Positions 50,761-61,514 of a DNA stretch of 64,000 bases are shown here, one piece after another (position 1 is the stretch's first letter; each line of letters opens with the position of its first letter). The notes beneath the pieces are model-generated. The model searched no databases, was not told where the DNA came from, and saw only the letters and a program-made list of their open reading frames with translations. Source of the DNA: Paralvinella palmiformis (taxonomy: Eukaryota; Annelida; Polychaeta; Terebellida; Alvinellidae); the NCBI GenBank assembly GCA_025642065.1, contig JAODUP010000713.1:69501-133500 (forward strand). Direction: 5' to 3'. A program made the translations under genes and the position numbers.

Positions 50761-51229
50761 AGGTGATCGTCCCATATCATGTTGTATTTTGTTGTGATAG
50801 CTGTCACCAACAAAATGTTCACTGCATATGTATGTCGTGCTGGTGGGGCACCATTTGTCTCATGTTTGTTAGACAAAACGTGTCCAAGCTGCCCTCGGTT
50901 TTTTTAAGATGGTGGGGGAAATTCATGAACGGAAATCTCACTTTTCAAAATAATATTTTCCCATCTGTACACAACAGAGCGCCAAGCTATATTTCACAAT
51001 AATTCTATAAACTACTATACAGCTAAATAAATCTGTCGTAACACGACATTAGCGCTAATATCACACTAGTTCACGCTGTAAGCAAGAAATGTCAGCGCTT
51101 ATCAGGCGGTTGGTTTCGTTTCGTGATCTATGATCATGAAACAGTGATAACACACGAAAGCGTAAGCACATATTTCCAGTATGGTCCCTTTATTGATTGG
51201 TTGTTCATATTTCCTCTCCAACCACTCAC

Positions 51230-51477
51230 AGGGGAGCAGTACGGAAAGATGGAGCCGAAGTACCCGGAGGGTGGTCGCTGTCAGCAGTGGGTCTTTAACG
51301 TCCCCCTTTATTTTAATCAATTCAGTGGAGAAGGCAGCGCCATTTAACGTGGTCAGCCACCCACGATGTTGTGACCCGAGAAATTAATCTCTGGAAAGGT
51401 TTGGACCTCTTGATAGGATCGAACCTGTGACCCTTGGCACCAAATGCCAGGTGCTTAACAACTAGACCACCGGAGCT
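51230..51477 (-). mobile_element. tRNA-derived SINE, family B, minus strand
   Basis: On the minus strand the head reads AGCTCCGGTGGTCTAGTTGT with box B AGGTTCGATCC. The body runs through TTAATTTCTCGGGTCACAAC to a region containing GGACGTTAAAGACCCAC. A second copy of head and proximal body is at 60490-60618. The left boundary is approximate. Confidence 0.75.
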
Positions 51478-51904
51478 AATATGGCCTCATCCGTACACAG
51501 TACAGCACCAAACTATATTTCACAATGATTCTATGAACTATGAAACACATAAAAACACGACATTATCGCTAATATCACATTAGTTTCCGCTATCAACAAA
51601 ACGATTTCTACAACGAAACAAACAATGGGGCGCTTTTCACGTGGTTATGTTTTGTTTCTGTGACGTCACAAGCTGTACCGGTCGACCTATTTTCGTGTAT
51701 TGGCGTCGCCTATTTTAGTAGAGTGTGTGACCATTGGCCTAAAAGAAAACTAGACCGAGCAATCAGTGGTGTTTGAATGTTTTCTTTTAGGTCAATGGCT
51801 GTGACGTACTGGGATAGTCGTGAAGATAATGATGGGTATTGTTTAACAGTATAAAATGTAAAATTAGAAGGGACTGAAAACAATATGGAAATTCAAATGT
51901 CCGA

Positions 51905-52070
51905 GGCCTTTAAACACTGATTAGGGTGTGCATACCTCTATGTTATGGGTTCAAATCCGGATTAGATACATGTGTTGGTCGGATGTGTTTCCATGGCGAG
52001 TCGCCAAGACTGAACAACTCAACTCTTTGACACTGATTATTTATTTATACTGACATTGGCCATTCACGAA
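51905..52070 (+). mobile_element. tRNA-derived SINE, family C
   Basis: A tRNA-like head with box B GGGTTCAAATCCGG is followed by TGTGTTGGTCGGAT, TTTCCATGGCGAG and CAACTCAACTC, in the same order as in the copy at 49913. Confidence 0.55.
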
Positions 52071-52689
52071 TTGGGAAATAAATGTAACATTTCCAGCAAA
52101 CTTTGTTGAGTTTCATGTTATCTTCCTTGTGATCATTTGGTACATTCTGGTTAATAATTGACTAATTACAATTAATAATAATAATAATAACAGTATGATT
52201 GTTGTTAATAACGAAAGTGTACAAATTCTGATGTTTTCCTGTGTTTTGGTTGTTTCGTTTGTTTGTTTGTTTGTTTGTTTGTTTAGCTTCGGACTGGTCA
52301 CACCTGGGACGTATGGCCGAACAGACACTCATTCGGGAAACATACCAGAAACGCAGGTATGAGCCGTGACAATAGTTTGGTTTTGTCAGGTATATGTTGG
52401 CCAGGACTTGTGTTGTATAAACATCATGTCGTGTTGCTGTTATATGAAAGATTAGACTCAAACGTCTACAACCACAATGAAACAAGTACAATGGGGTATG
52501 TTGGTCTAAGTAAATATAACCTGGCGTACGGCGCGGGTTGTTGTAATCCGGTGTGGATTCATTGTCGACGTTTTTAATGTAGATTAAATAAAGCGACTTT
52601 AATAGCAGAAGTCATTCAAATACGCTAAACATTGATGTCCCAATACAATGTATTTAAAAACCGATTTACAAATTTGAACGATTATTATT

Positions 52690-52995
52690 ATTGAACAAGT
52701 GAGTTTTTAGAACAGATCTATACTTTTCAGGAGTCTTCTGGTGTAGGCCGGTAATCTGTTCGGCAAAGTAGAGGACACTACACTAAATGCATAATTGTCA
52801 TATGACTTGAGCTCAGGTACCTGTAACAGTATCTAATTGGATGACCCGAGTTTTGTGGATGGCCTTTTTACCGGGAATGGATTCACATAGATATTCAGGT
52901 GCTACACCAAAAATCATTTTCGAAGAATGTGATTTCAGTCCAAGTAGTAATCTAGTACACTGTGCTCTTGTAGATAAGTTGGTTCTTCTGCCTAC
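52690..52995. repeat. Unclassified dispersed repeat, copy 2
   Basis: Its first ~170 bases match 20580-20770. The minus strand is open across 53010-52813 (KSHSSKMIFGVAPEYLCESI, IHKTRVIQLD), which could reflect an ancestral coding sequence of the repeat. I do not recognise that protein. Confidence 0.45.
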
Positions 52996-53118
52996 ACCTT
53001 GCAGCCACAACTGATCAATGTTTGTACCAGAATATGACGACCGTTGTATCTTATTATTATTATTGTACTAGACAAGGAGCTCTAAATATAGTAAGGTTAT
53101 AAGTTGAAATTACAGGAC

Positions 53119-53151
53119 TTACTCACTCACTCACTCACTCACTCACTCACT
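53119..53151. repeat. (CACT)n microsatellite
   Basis: Eight CACT units. A second (CACT)n tract with five to six units lies at about 62910-62933. Confidence 0.95.
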
Positions 53152-53412
53152 ACGTTGAAGTTACAGGTTTATTGAGAATTTGTAGATAAATTTTCAATAA
53201 ATGTTTTATAATCAATTCCACTTCTCACACTTTGGGGAGCAAAACGTACAGACTGACTACACACACTGACAGTTTCCTGTTCGTACAATCCGTCAGACAA
53301 ATATTGGACTACAACACGTCAGGTGTTTGAACAACTGTCAGGATTTAAACATAAAGGAAAATCTATATTGAGAGAATCGCTCATCGAAGGAATGCATATA
53401 ATAAGATTTTAT

Positions 53413-53710
53413 TTAACATAAAAATTTTACAATTACGACATTTCGATGAAACTCAGCTACTACAATTTGAAATAGTAGAAAGTGAGAAGCATGATGGTTG
53501 CGTTGCATCCAAACCTCAGAATAATTTAGTTATTGATTTCTTTATACTCGGCCTACCTGGGACATACTCCCCAAAGAAATGGCCGTAGCCAAATAGTTGT
53601 GGATGAAACATCTCCCAGAACATGTAAACATCTATTTTAAGATCGGTTTTACAGCCTATAATGAAGAAGGTTAACGACATGGGGAGGAGTATTAAAATAT
53701 ATAGTCGCAT
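53413..53710 (-). CDS. Candidate small secreted protein, two exons (about 66 aa)
   Basis: On the minus strand an ATG at 53710 opens a frame starting MRLYILILLPMSLTFFIIGC, which looks like a signal peptide with a Cys at its end, followed by an aromatic-rich stretch (YMFWEMFHPQLFGYGHFF). A GTAGGC donor follows 53557. An acceptor at 53461-53460 opens a second exon that reads VAEFHRNVV and stops at 53413, overlapping an AATAAA. Against it: no neighbour, no family match known to me, very short second exon and no promoter motif at the right distance. A non-coding reading is more likely than not. Confidence 0.22.
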
Positions 53711-54073
53711 AGATAGATTGCCATGTACACAAAATATATATACAAACCGGGAAGGGAGTGTCACTGTATTAATACGTTACCGAACAACTAAAAGTCACTT
53801 ACATAGAAATGCCTGGTGAGTGATGTTAATTTTTAGATAGTTACCACCGAAGATAAAATACATATAATAATCTTTATCAAGTGTGTATAATATGTTACAA
53901 GTTAGCCTTGGTATAAAGATATAAAAATAATGAATACAACAGCTGAACGTTTGGGAGAGTTTGAAGTCACAACATCGACTTCATACGTAGCTTATGTATG
54001 TCTTATTTATCCTACAATATTGACGTACTTCAGCTCCTTTTTCTGCTATATCGTGTGACAAATAAATGAATTG

Positions 54074-54183
<110 letters not shown>

Positions 54184-54548
54184 GAGAGAGAGAGAGAAAT
54201 TAAAACTTTATGTGCGCGCGCAAAAAACACATCATTCTTAGTTCTGGCATTTAGATCATATTTCCATTGAAGTGGTATAAGAATTTATAGCTAACTATCT
54301 ATTATTTTTTCATTTACATGAACCTGTCGTGTGGTTTTCTTCTCCTAGAGACACAAATAAATATATTTCCTATCAGCCCTTAAGCTATATCACAGAACTT
54401 GTTTACAAAGTCGTGTTCTCTTCTAATAGTGTAAAGTTAAAAAAAAACAATAGTCATACTAAATCAGTAAATGTTAGCTTGGTGTGCAAAACCTCCGCGA
54501 AACGCACAGGATAAAAAGAAAGATAGTATGAAGGTGTGTGTGTGTGTG

Positions 54549-54587
<39 letters not shown>

Positions 54588-55332
54588 ATGTGTGTGTGTG
54601 TGTGTGTGTGTGACATATTGTGGAATCTTTAAAGAGACCAATACCAGTACATTAACATTTTCTATTAATATCGTTCATTAATACAAGTATGGTGATCAAG
54701 CTGATCTATGTTATTGGTAAACGTCACGTGTACAGAGAGTGTTGAAATCCCCAAACATGAATAGATAATATATTAACTGAATATGTGCTATAGGAAAACA
54801 GCAGAAATAAATAAAGATAATCTATTTTTAAAGTTAAAATATTGTAAGATATACATATTAACGGATATAATGTAACTAGATCTAATTGAAATATTTAGCA
54901 AATCATAGGAACTTTATAATTGACCTTGTAGACAGTTGTTACTGAAGTTTCCCATAATTTCACATTATACGTAAGGTAGTTATTTCAAAAGTAATCTAAG
55001 GTTAGCTATAAAATAGAAAGGAATACTGACAAATGCTGTTTATCGAGTATTGATGTAATGAATAACTGGGGCAAACAAATCAGCACAACAAATAATAATG
55101 CTGAAATTTATCAAAATAAAATAAAATAGAGCTGGTTGGCGCATATCAATCACCAGGTAGCTAACCTAAACGTTTATAAGCGTTTGTCATCAACTTCTTT
55201 TGATAAGGAATTTTTGTATCAGTCTATTGAAAATATATTTTAAGTCGAAATTGTATCACAGAATCAATTTCAGTCCACAACGTTGACCTTTGTAAAACTA
55301 AATACTTGAAAAAAGGGCAGTATGTCTAGCAT

Positions 55333-56160
55333 ATGCTGAATGGGAATGCTTCAAACTCCGGGAAAAAAGGGAAAAGGTGGACGTCTCTTTCCATTCCTGA
55401 CCTGAATGCCTTCATTGGGTTGCTACTTGTTGTTGGTCTACACAGGGCGCATATCGCAGTGGCAGCAATATTGTCTGTAATAATAAGTTTAAATGCATTC
55501 GTTTTTGCGGAGAATTTACCTCAACAACATCGCACAATTGTTGGAACTCTGCGCTACAACAAAGCTGAAATTCCAACTGAAAGGCAGCCATCAAATAATA
55601 GACCCGACCATTCTTCTCTGTTTGGATTTGCTGATAATTTGACCATCACATCATAAGTTCCGGCCAAAGGTAGGGTTTTTCTGGCATCATCCACCATACA
55701 TCATGATGCAATCACTGCGGGGGGGGGGAGAAGCTTTCCAACCTTCTTTCACTATAATGCTACGAAGAGCGGTGGTGACAACATGGATCACTTGGCTAGA
55801 TTAATGACCTACAATTACACCGTGTTGGATATGGGTGGAGTTGCTGGATTTGTCATATGGATGTTTCTAAATCCTGGCTGAACAACAAACGACAGAAAGG
55901 GTCAAACACCGTAAATACATCAAGCCTCACCAACGACTGGATCAGTTTGCGCACTCGGAATGTCAATGGGCTCCACCCTGCTGTAGTGACCGCATTACAT
56001 CAGCTTGGAATAGGTGCTGCAGTAGTACAGAGACCATGCCAAGCTTGAAATCCTGTCAGGAAACTATGCCAATCACGCGGAAGGCCACAAGACTTCAACT
56101 ATCTATTCAAAATGCCACAAATATGTAAGTGGTACTCATTCAGCCATGGTTACTTTTTGC
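55333..56160 (+). pseudogene. Second piggyBac transposase remnant, strongly decayed
   Basis: The + strand reads WTSLSIPDLNAFIGLLLVVG, the typical helical start of the piggyBac catalytic region. After a gap comes VPAKGRVFLASSTIHHDA, then FFHYNATKSGGDNMDHL, corresponding to the family's YN..K.GVD..D segment with the last catalytic Asp kept. A Cys/His-rich tail (CEIL, CHKYVSGTH, CTNCE) follows. Stops and frameshifts interrupt it, the first two catalytic Asp regions are missing, and a poly-G run lies at about 55720. Its sequence differs from the element at 29855-32427, so a second piggyBac lineage is present. Its terminal repeats were not found. Confidence 0.8.
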
Positions 56161-56454
56161 ACAAATTGTGAAGTGTAATCAGATGTATGTAACTAGGACA
56201 ATGGCCACGCATAAAATCTAAATAATATCATATCAATGGCTCTGATTTCTTATATTATTTAACTAACTCCTATATTTGAGTTTTGTATTTATTACTGTTG
56301 CTGATTTATACATAAAAAGTTAAATATTTAAATTTTTGGGATCCACACAGTAAATACTCGTTATTTATTAATCAGTTATCTTTATCAGTTATATTTATTA
56401 ATCAGTAAATCTTATCTATAATAACAATATCTCAATGGTTTACACGGTTTTGTA

Positions 56455-56532
56455 TTACTACTAATAATAATAATAACAATAATCGTAATAAACAACAACA
56501 ACTACTACTATTACTAATACTACTTGCTGCTA

Positions 56533-56567
<35 letters not shown>

Positions 56568-56640
56568 CAACTACTACTGCTAGTAATAATAATAATAATC
56601 GTAATAATCGTCATAATAGTCCTCGTGATCTCTATTTTTA
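56455..56640. repeat. Trinucleotide-rich tract (AAT/ACT)n
   Basis: Mixed runs of AAT, ACA and ACT units, including about 14 consecutive AAT units at 56533-56565. Low-complexity Leu/Ile frames on the minus strand here are not genes. Confidence 0.9.
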
Positions 56641-57780
56641 TTTATATCAATCCCCATTTGGTTTTCTCCACCACAACAAAGATCAGCGAACCCTTGAGAG
56701 CAACGATATTGCTGAGCCGGATACATCCGGATCATTGTTTCGAAAAGATAAAATGCCATAAAACAAACAGTTCTGACTATATTACGGCTAGATAAAAAAT
56801 TCTCAGGTAACTTCAAAGCACTGCTATTTAAATGGTAAACACCACAAGTTATCGTTAAAAAGAGCATCTGCATTGAAATCACCCTTGTTTAAGTTAGGAC
56901 ACCGAATTCTATATATATATATAGCACGTATATGCATGTATATATATGTATATATATAGCACGTATATATATATATATATATATACGCGTGCGTGTGTGC
57001 GCGCGCGTGTGTGTCGTGATAATCAGAACAGATATTTTGTGATGTTATACTGACCCATACTGAATTGACGTAACGAAAACTACGTGAATGGGAAAAACAT
57101 ATAGTTCAGCGCATCTAATGAACTGACATTTCATCATGTGACTTCTCATCAAGGTGACTCTAGAACATACACTCATCTGTACTAAGCCACAAACTGCGAT
57201 ACTATTTAGCAAAATAATATCTCTCTGTTTGTGAGTGTAATAATATAAGTAGGCTTATCATGACCTTTAGTAAGTCAAATATGTTAGTTTGCTACAATAC
57301 AAAGCGAGATTGACGAACATAGGTTTGACGTCAGTGAACAGCCCGTATCAGTGGTATCATCAACATAATGGAATATACTATTATGGCATGGGGTTGTTAT
57401 AAAACAATATTTTAACTGCCTCTTATGAATATCACCAAGTTAAAATACGGCTTTTTAAAACACACGTGCGCGCATGTACACACAGCACGCTGAAATATTC
57501 GATTAATATCCGCTCTCCCGAAGCTATATTACACAAGATATATGCCCTTTCAACCAAGCAACTCTCGCCAACCAACAAAATGTAGGCTCTGGTCCGCTGA
57601 GAGCAGAGTCAAATGTGGTTTATTCTTGGAGTATCCCAGTCACGATCTGACACGAGTCGCTGATATGCCTTTCAGCCAGGTCTGAAATATGTCACGACCA
57701 GTTATTGTAGGCGATACTCATCGCTATGTAAATACGTAAATAATTGTTTTCCGAGTCACGAGACCAAGCATTCGACTCGC
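56640..57780. other. Intergenic region before the secreted-protein gene
   Basis: No gene is visible. It contains compound TA/GC-GT microsatellites at about 56910-57013 and otherwise unremarkable sequence. The last ~200 bases probably form the upstream regulatory region of the next gene. Confidence 0.55.
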
Positions 57781-57788
57781 TATATAAG
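57781..57788 (+). promoter_or_regulatory. TATA box of the secreted-protein gene
   Basis: TATATAAG lies 100 bases before the start codon at 57881. A start near 57811 would give a ~70-base 5' UTR. Confidence 0.65.
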
Positions 57789-57880
57789 CCTTAAACGGTC
57801 ATCGATTATGGTAGAATTCTTAGCGCTTTAGAGAGAAACACAGACTATACACAAGAAGTGGCAGCCTTAAGATAGACAAC

Positions 57881-59292
57881 ATGGCGTCGAGGATGCTTCT
57901 CGTCTTAGCTTTGGTAACGGTGTTTGTTGCCATCGCTGTGGCATTTCCGGCGAAGGTAAGCCATTCTGTAGACTGGTTCGGCTACAGTGGCCCTTCAATC
58001 TCCATTGACAATATTATTTTGTATTATTGCATTATAATTTACATCTATTGTATTCATGCACATGTAAATGGAATTGAAAATAAATGTCAGTTTCTAGTTA
58101 AATAAGTAATTATCCTACATTGAAGAATAGTACAATCGATTTTAGACTAGTACGACTCTTTGGCGTTAAAGCAGTTCTTTGGTGTCCAACACCTTTGCCA
58201 GACGATTCTAATAACAATGTCTTTTATTGGCATTTTCAGTCATTCTATCACTTATATCTTGCGAATTAAACATAACATGTGTGTTTTGTGGGTAAAAAAC
58301 GTCGTAATAAGTTTGTGTTTACACGGATCATTTTGAGATGACCACCTTCTGGCCAAAAACAAATTATGCAGGAATATGCACGCAGATTCAGTGTTGGTAC
58401 GCTGAGAGTGGTGACTTTACATATAACCGAGCAAAATTATATCCAAAAGAACACGTCTTGATGACGTCAGTTGACAACTCTTCCGTCGGCGGGACGCGCC
58501 ATTAAAATATCTCCATATTGTAACGTCTCTAGATTTTAATAGAAATACAGAAACGAGTATGAATTAATTTTTTCTACAATTTTATTTAGGAATTGCTTAT
58601 TTACGAATAGGATTAACATTTCCAATACATCGCTATAAAGCTAGATTGATGAAGTCATAGTAAGTTTATAAACGTTAATGTTTCAGAAACTCCATCGACG
58701 GAAGAGACAGGTTTATTACGGAGATCCATCGAATATGGGCAACGACGACTTCGATCCAACAAATGTGGACAACAACGACCCAGAAGATGTGGGAAATAAC
58801 GATCCAGAAGATGTGGGAAACAACGATCCAGAAGATGTCGGAAACAACGATCCAGAAGATGTCGGCAACATAAATCCAGGAGATCAGGACGGTATGGATA
58901 ATGGTGATTACGATGAAGATGGTGGCGATGATGACTACGAGGAATCATTCACCACAACCCCCATGCCCGGACCCTATCCAGGATGGGGCTGGGGAGGACA
59001 TGGAGGATTTGGGAATTGGGGAAGTCAGCCCGGTAATTCGGGAGGTCAGTGGGTAGGTCAGCCTCAACAGTGGGGAGGTCACTGGGGAAGTCAGGATGGC
59101 CAGTGGGGAGGTCAGCCTCACCAATGGGGAGGTCACTGGGGAGGTTATGCTGGCCAGTCGGGAGGTCAGGCTCACAATTGGGGAGGTCAGACTCACCATT
59201 GGGGAGGTCAGACTCGTCATCGGGCAGTTCAGCATGGAGGCCCACATCGAAGTTCAGGTGGTCCATGGGGAGGTTTCCACAATAGATGGTAG
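57881..59292 (+). CDS. Secreted acidic-repeat and Gly/Trp/His/Gln-rich protein, two exons (226 aa)
   Basis: Exons 57881-57955 and 58687-59292 join in phase 0 (GCGAAG|GTAAGC and TTTCAG|AAACTC). Residues 1-21 are a clear signal peptide (MLLVLALVTVFVAIAVA), with cleavage expected before FPAK. Next is a dibasic furin-type site, LHRRKR|Q, at residues 28-33. Then come four to five tandem NNDPEDVG octapeptides encoded by 24-bp repeats, an Asp/Glu-rich stretch and a Thr/Pro hinge (TTTPMPGPYPG). A tail of GGQ, QWGGHWG and QPHQWGG units follows, with about a dozen Trp and no Cys in the mature chain. The TATA box and an AATAAA at 59410 frame the gene. The composition suggests an extracellular matrix, mucus or biomineral-associated protein with calcium- and metal-binding potential. 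That function is inference. I do not recognise a family. Confidence 0.88.
58768..58880 (+). repeat. 24-bp tandem repeat encoding NNDPEDVG
   Basis: Four near-identical units of AACGATCCAGAAGATGTGGG type, plus a diverged fifth, keep the reading frame. Confidence 0.9.
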
Positions 59293-59409
59293 AGTACCTA
59301 AGGCGACATTCTCGCTTGACAGCCTTAGATCTGGTGAATTGGCTCTAATACATTCTATTCTCGTAGTAATTTGGTTTGAACTAACATTTCGAATCTCACA
59401 TGAAAACAT

Positions 59410-59420
59410 AATAAAATAAA
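59410..59420 (+). terminator. Polyadenylation signals of the secreted-protein gene
   Basis: Two overlapping AATAAA hexamers lie 118 bases after the stop codon. Confidence 0.65.
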
Positions 59421-59653
59421 AAATTTGATTGATATGTTGTTCTGTTGTTTCTTTAAATTTTTATTTTTATTTCGCTCCCTATATTTTTATTTATTTATTT
59501 TCTCACGAGCCTGTTTACTTGCTTTTCTATTTAATGGCTCCTCCACGTCAATTGTGCATCAAAACCGATTTCTTCAGCAGAGGCGGCTCAAGAGCGTTCC
59601 TCTCTGCTGGCATTTATTCTAACGTGACGAAAAAAGTGTTCGTAGAAACATTA

Positions 59654-59655
<2 letters not shown>

Positions 59656-59736
<81 letters not shown>
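59656..59736. repeat. (TA)n microsatellite, left of Tigger-like copy 2
   Basis: About 40 TA units abut the left end of the Tigger-like element. A similar tract (60356-60410) abuts its right end. Confidence 0.97.
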
Positions 59737-59739
<3 letters not shown>

Positions 59740-60352
59740 GAATCCTTAATCCGACAATGATAAACATAATCAATGTGAGATCCTTAATCCGATCATGATA
59801 CACATTTTTAGATCCTAAAGACATGCCTTTGTATGTAACAAAAATAATACGCACAATGACACTAATAATGTGTGGGGGGGGGGTATTTATTTATTTATTT
59901 GTTTTCAACAATTATGACACAATAAATGACCAGATCATTTTGATGTTTATTAATTACAGACATTATAAAGAAATAGTCGTGTCACTTAGTCCATCAGATT
60001 AACTCACGATCTGCTCATTGGATGCATTTGTGTTTGTAATTAGTCATGAATGATTATGATTGGCTATGTGATTGTGTGTCAGTGTGTATGGTCAAGGACG
60101 GTTACAATTGGTTACGATATAGCAACTATCGCGTGTGAACTGAACTAGCGGAAATATTTGGCAACAATTTCGTGTTGTCAGGTTATCGAGGTAATTTTAC
60201 ACTGAAATGCAGCATTTTGTTGGCGAAATGAAGTGTCGGAACGCGAGTTTGCCGGATTAAAGAGTCATTTATAATGGAGCTAAATCCGTCACAGACAATA
60301 ATGTGTCAGAAAGTAGATTTGCTAGATAAACGATGTCCGGATTAACGGATTC

Positions 60353-60355
<3 letters not shown>
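59737..60355. mobile_element. Non-autonomous pogo/Tigger-like DNA transposon, copy 2 (inverted)
   Basis: It aligns in reverse orientation with 8513-9260. The right end reads GATGTCCGGATTAACGGATT and complements the left end of copy 1. Shared interior landmarks include the AATAAATGACCAGATCATTT region and a TGGTCAAGGACGG stretch. Both ends touch (TA)n tracts. A poly-G run at about 59873-59882 is private to this copy. Confidence 0.8.
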
Positions 60356-60410
<55 letters not shown>

Positions 60411-60413
<3 letters not shown>

Positions 60414-60810
60414 GAAACCTGACTACACCCCTCTTCATACCGGCTATCACGTTGGCATTATCCGCGGCAAACGATATCATATTTTCCGCAATGTCAGCCA
60501 CCCACGATGTTGTGAGCCGAGTAATTAATCTCTGAAAAAGTTTCGACCTTTTGCGGGGTGCGAAACTGTGACCGTTTGCACCAAGTGCCGGGTGCTTAAC
60601 CGCTAGTACACCGGAGCTCACTGCTAACGTTGCCATATTGCTCGGGGTTTATATACACAATTTTCAATAGGAAGTCGAAACTTTTTCAGAGATTAATTAC
60701 TCGGCTCACAACATCGTGGGTGGATGACATCGTGGGAAAATATGGTATCGTTTGCCGCGGATAATGCCAACGTGATAGCCGGTATGAAGAGGGGTGTAGC
60801 AGGTTTCATT
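60411..60810. repeat. Inverted repeat with 137-bp arms and 126-bp spacer
   Basis: Left arm 60411-60547 and right arm 60674-60810 are about 96% identical by eye when one is reversed and complemented. Both arms contain part of a hAT transposase frame (ADNANVIAGMKRG) joined to family B SINE body (TTAATTACTCGGCTCACAAC). The spacer carries the SINE head. Confidence 0.9.
60490..60618 (-). mobile_element. tRNA-derived SINE, family B, partial, minus strand
   Basis: The head AGCTCCGGTGTACTAGCGGT and the proximal body match 51345-51477 on the minus strand. Box B has decayed (GTTTCGCACCCC). Confidence 0.7.
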
Positions 60811-61137
60811 GTACAGCGACATCCTAACATCTTGATGGTTGGCTGTACTTGCCATCTCATGCATTTAGCAGCAAGTAGAGGAGTTTCTAAGGTGTAGGAG
60901 AATCTTAATGTAACTGTGAAGGATACTCTGATCAGAATATATTATTATTTTGACGAGTCTTCAAATGGAAAAGGAGGATCCGTTAGGTCCGTTAGGATCC
61001 GGATAGAAACCCCACAAGATACTGAAGCTGATTTCAACGAGGTGGCTGGAACTCACTCAGTTACTGGAGCAATCGGAACCCCTTTTTTGGATGAATTCCT
61101 TTCTATGCTTAATTTAGATCTGGCAGATACTCTTTGA
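60742..61137 (+). pseudogene. hAT-type transposase fragment
   Basis: The + strand reads MVSFAADNANVIAGMKRG, then NILMVGCTCHLMHLAASRG, a TAG stop at 60895-60897, and LIRIYYYFDESSNGKGG further on. The pattern D-N-x-N-V-x-x-G, C-x-C-H-x-x-H-L-A and YYF-x-x-SS is the catalytic core neighbourhood of hAT/DUF4371-like transposases. The frame runs on into the tandem repeat at 61062. N- and C-terminal parts are absent. Confidence 0.75.
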
Positions 61138-61514
61138 TTATTGGAGCAATGGGCACCCTTTTTTGATGAATTCCTTTCTATGCTTAATTTAGATCTGGAA
61201 AATACTCTTTGATTACTGGAGCAATGGGAACTCCTTTTTGTGGAATTCCTTTCTATGCTTAATTTAGATCTGGCAAATACTCTTTGATTACTGGAACAAT
61301 GGGAACCCCTTTTTTGATGAATTCCTTTCTATGCTTAATTTAGATCTGGCAGATACTCTTTGATTACTGGAGCAATGGGCACCCTTTTTCGATGAATTCC
61401 TTTCTATGCTTAATTTAGATCTGGCAAATACTCTTTGATTACTGGAGCAATGCGAACGCTCTTTTTGATGAATTCCTTTCTATGCTTAATTTAGATCTTG
61501 CAAATACTCTTTGA
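61062..61514 (+). repeat. Tandem repeat of about 76 bp, six units
   Basis: Each unit contains GAATTCCTTTCTATGCTTAA and a TTAGATCTGG/CTTTGATTACTGG stretch; period 75-76 bp. The first unit is read in frame with the preceding transposase fragment (DEFLSMLNLDLADTL, then a stop), and later units shift frame. Confidence 0.93.

Larger units (their letters stand above)
48345..53412. other. Repeat-bearing intergenic region downstream of NASP
   Basis: I found no convincing gene between the end of NASP and 53.4 kb. The stretch contains two family C SINEs (49913 and 51905), a family B SINE (51230), a degenerate coding-like fragment (50603), a copy of the dispersed repeat seen at 20560 (52690) and a (CACT)n tract (53119-53151). 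Other open frames here overlap these repeats or have no features. Confidence 0.6.

Noticed and set aside
51415..51477. tRNA gene on the minus strand
   Set aside because: Box A and box B are present but no complete cloverleaf forms, and the sequence recurs with a long body as a SINE. The same holds at 11901, 28943, 34161 and 49913.
58655..59266. Several long frames overlapping the secreted-protein exon in other frames and strands
   Set aside because: They arise from short repeat units. Only the chosen frame has a signal peptide exon, splice sites and poly(A) signal.
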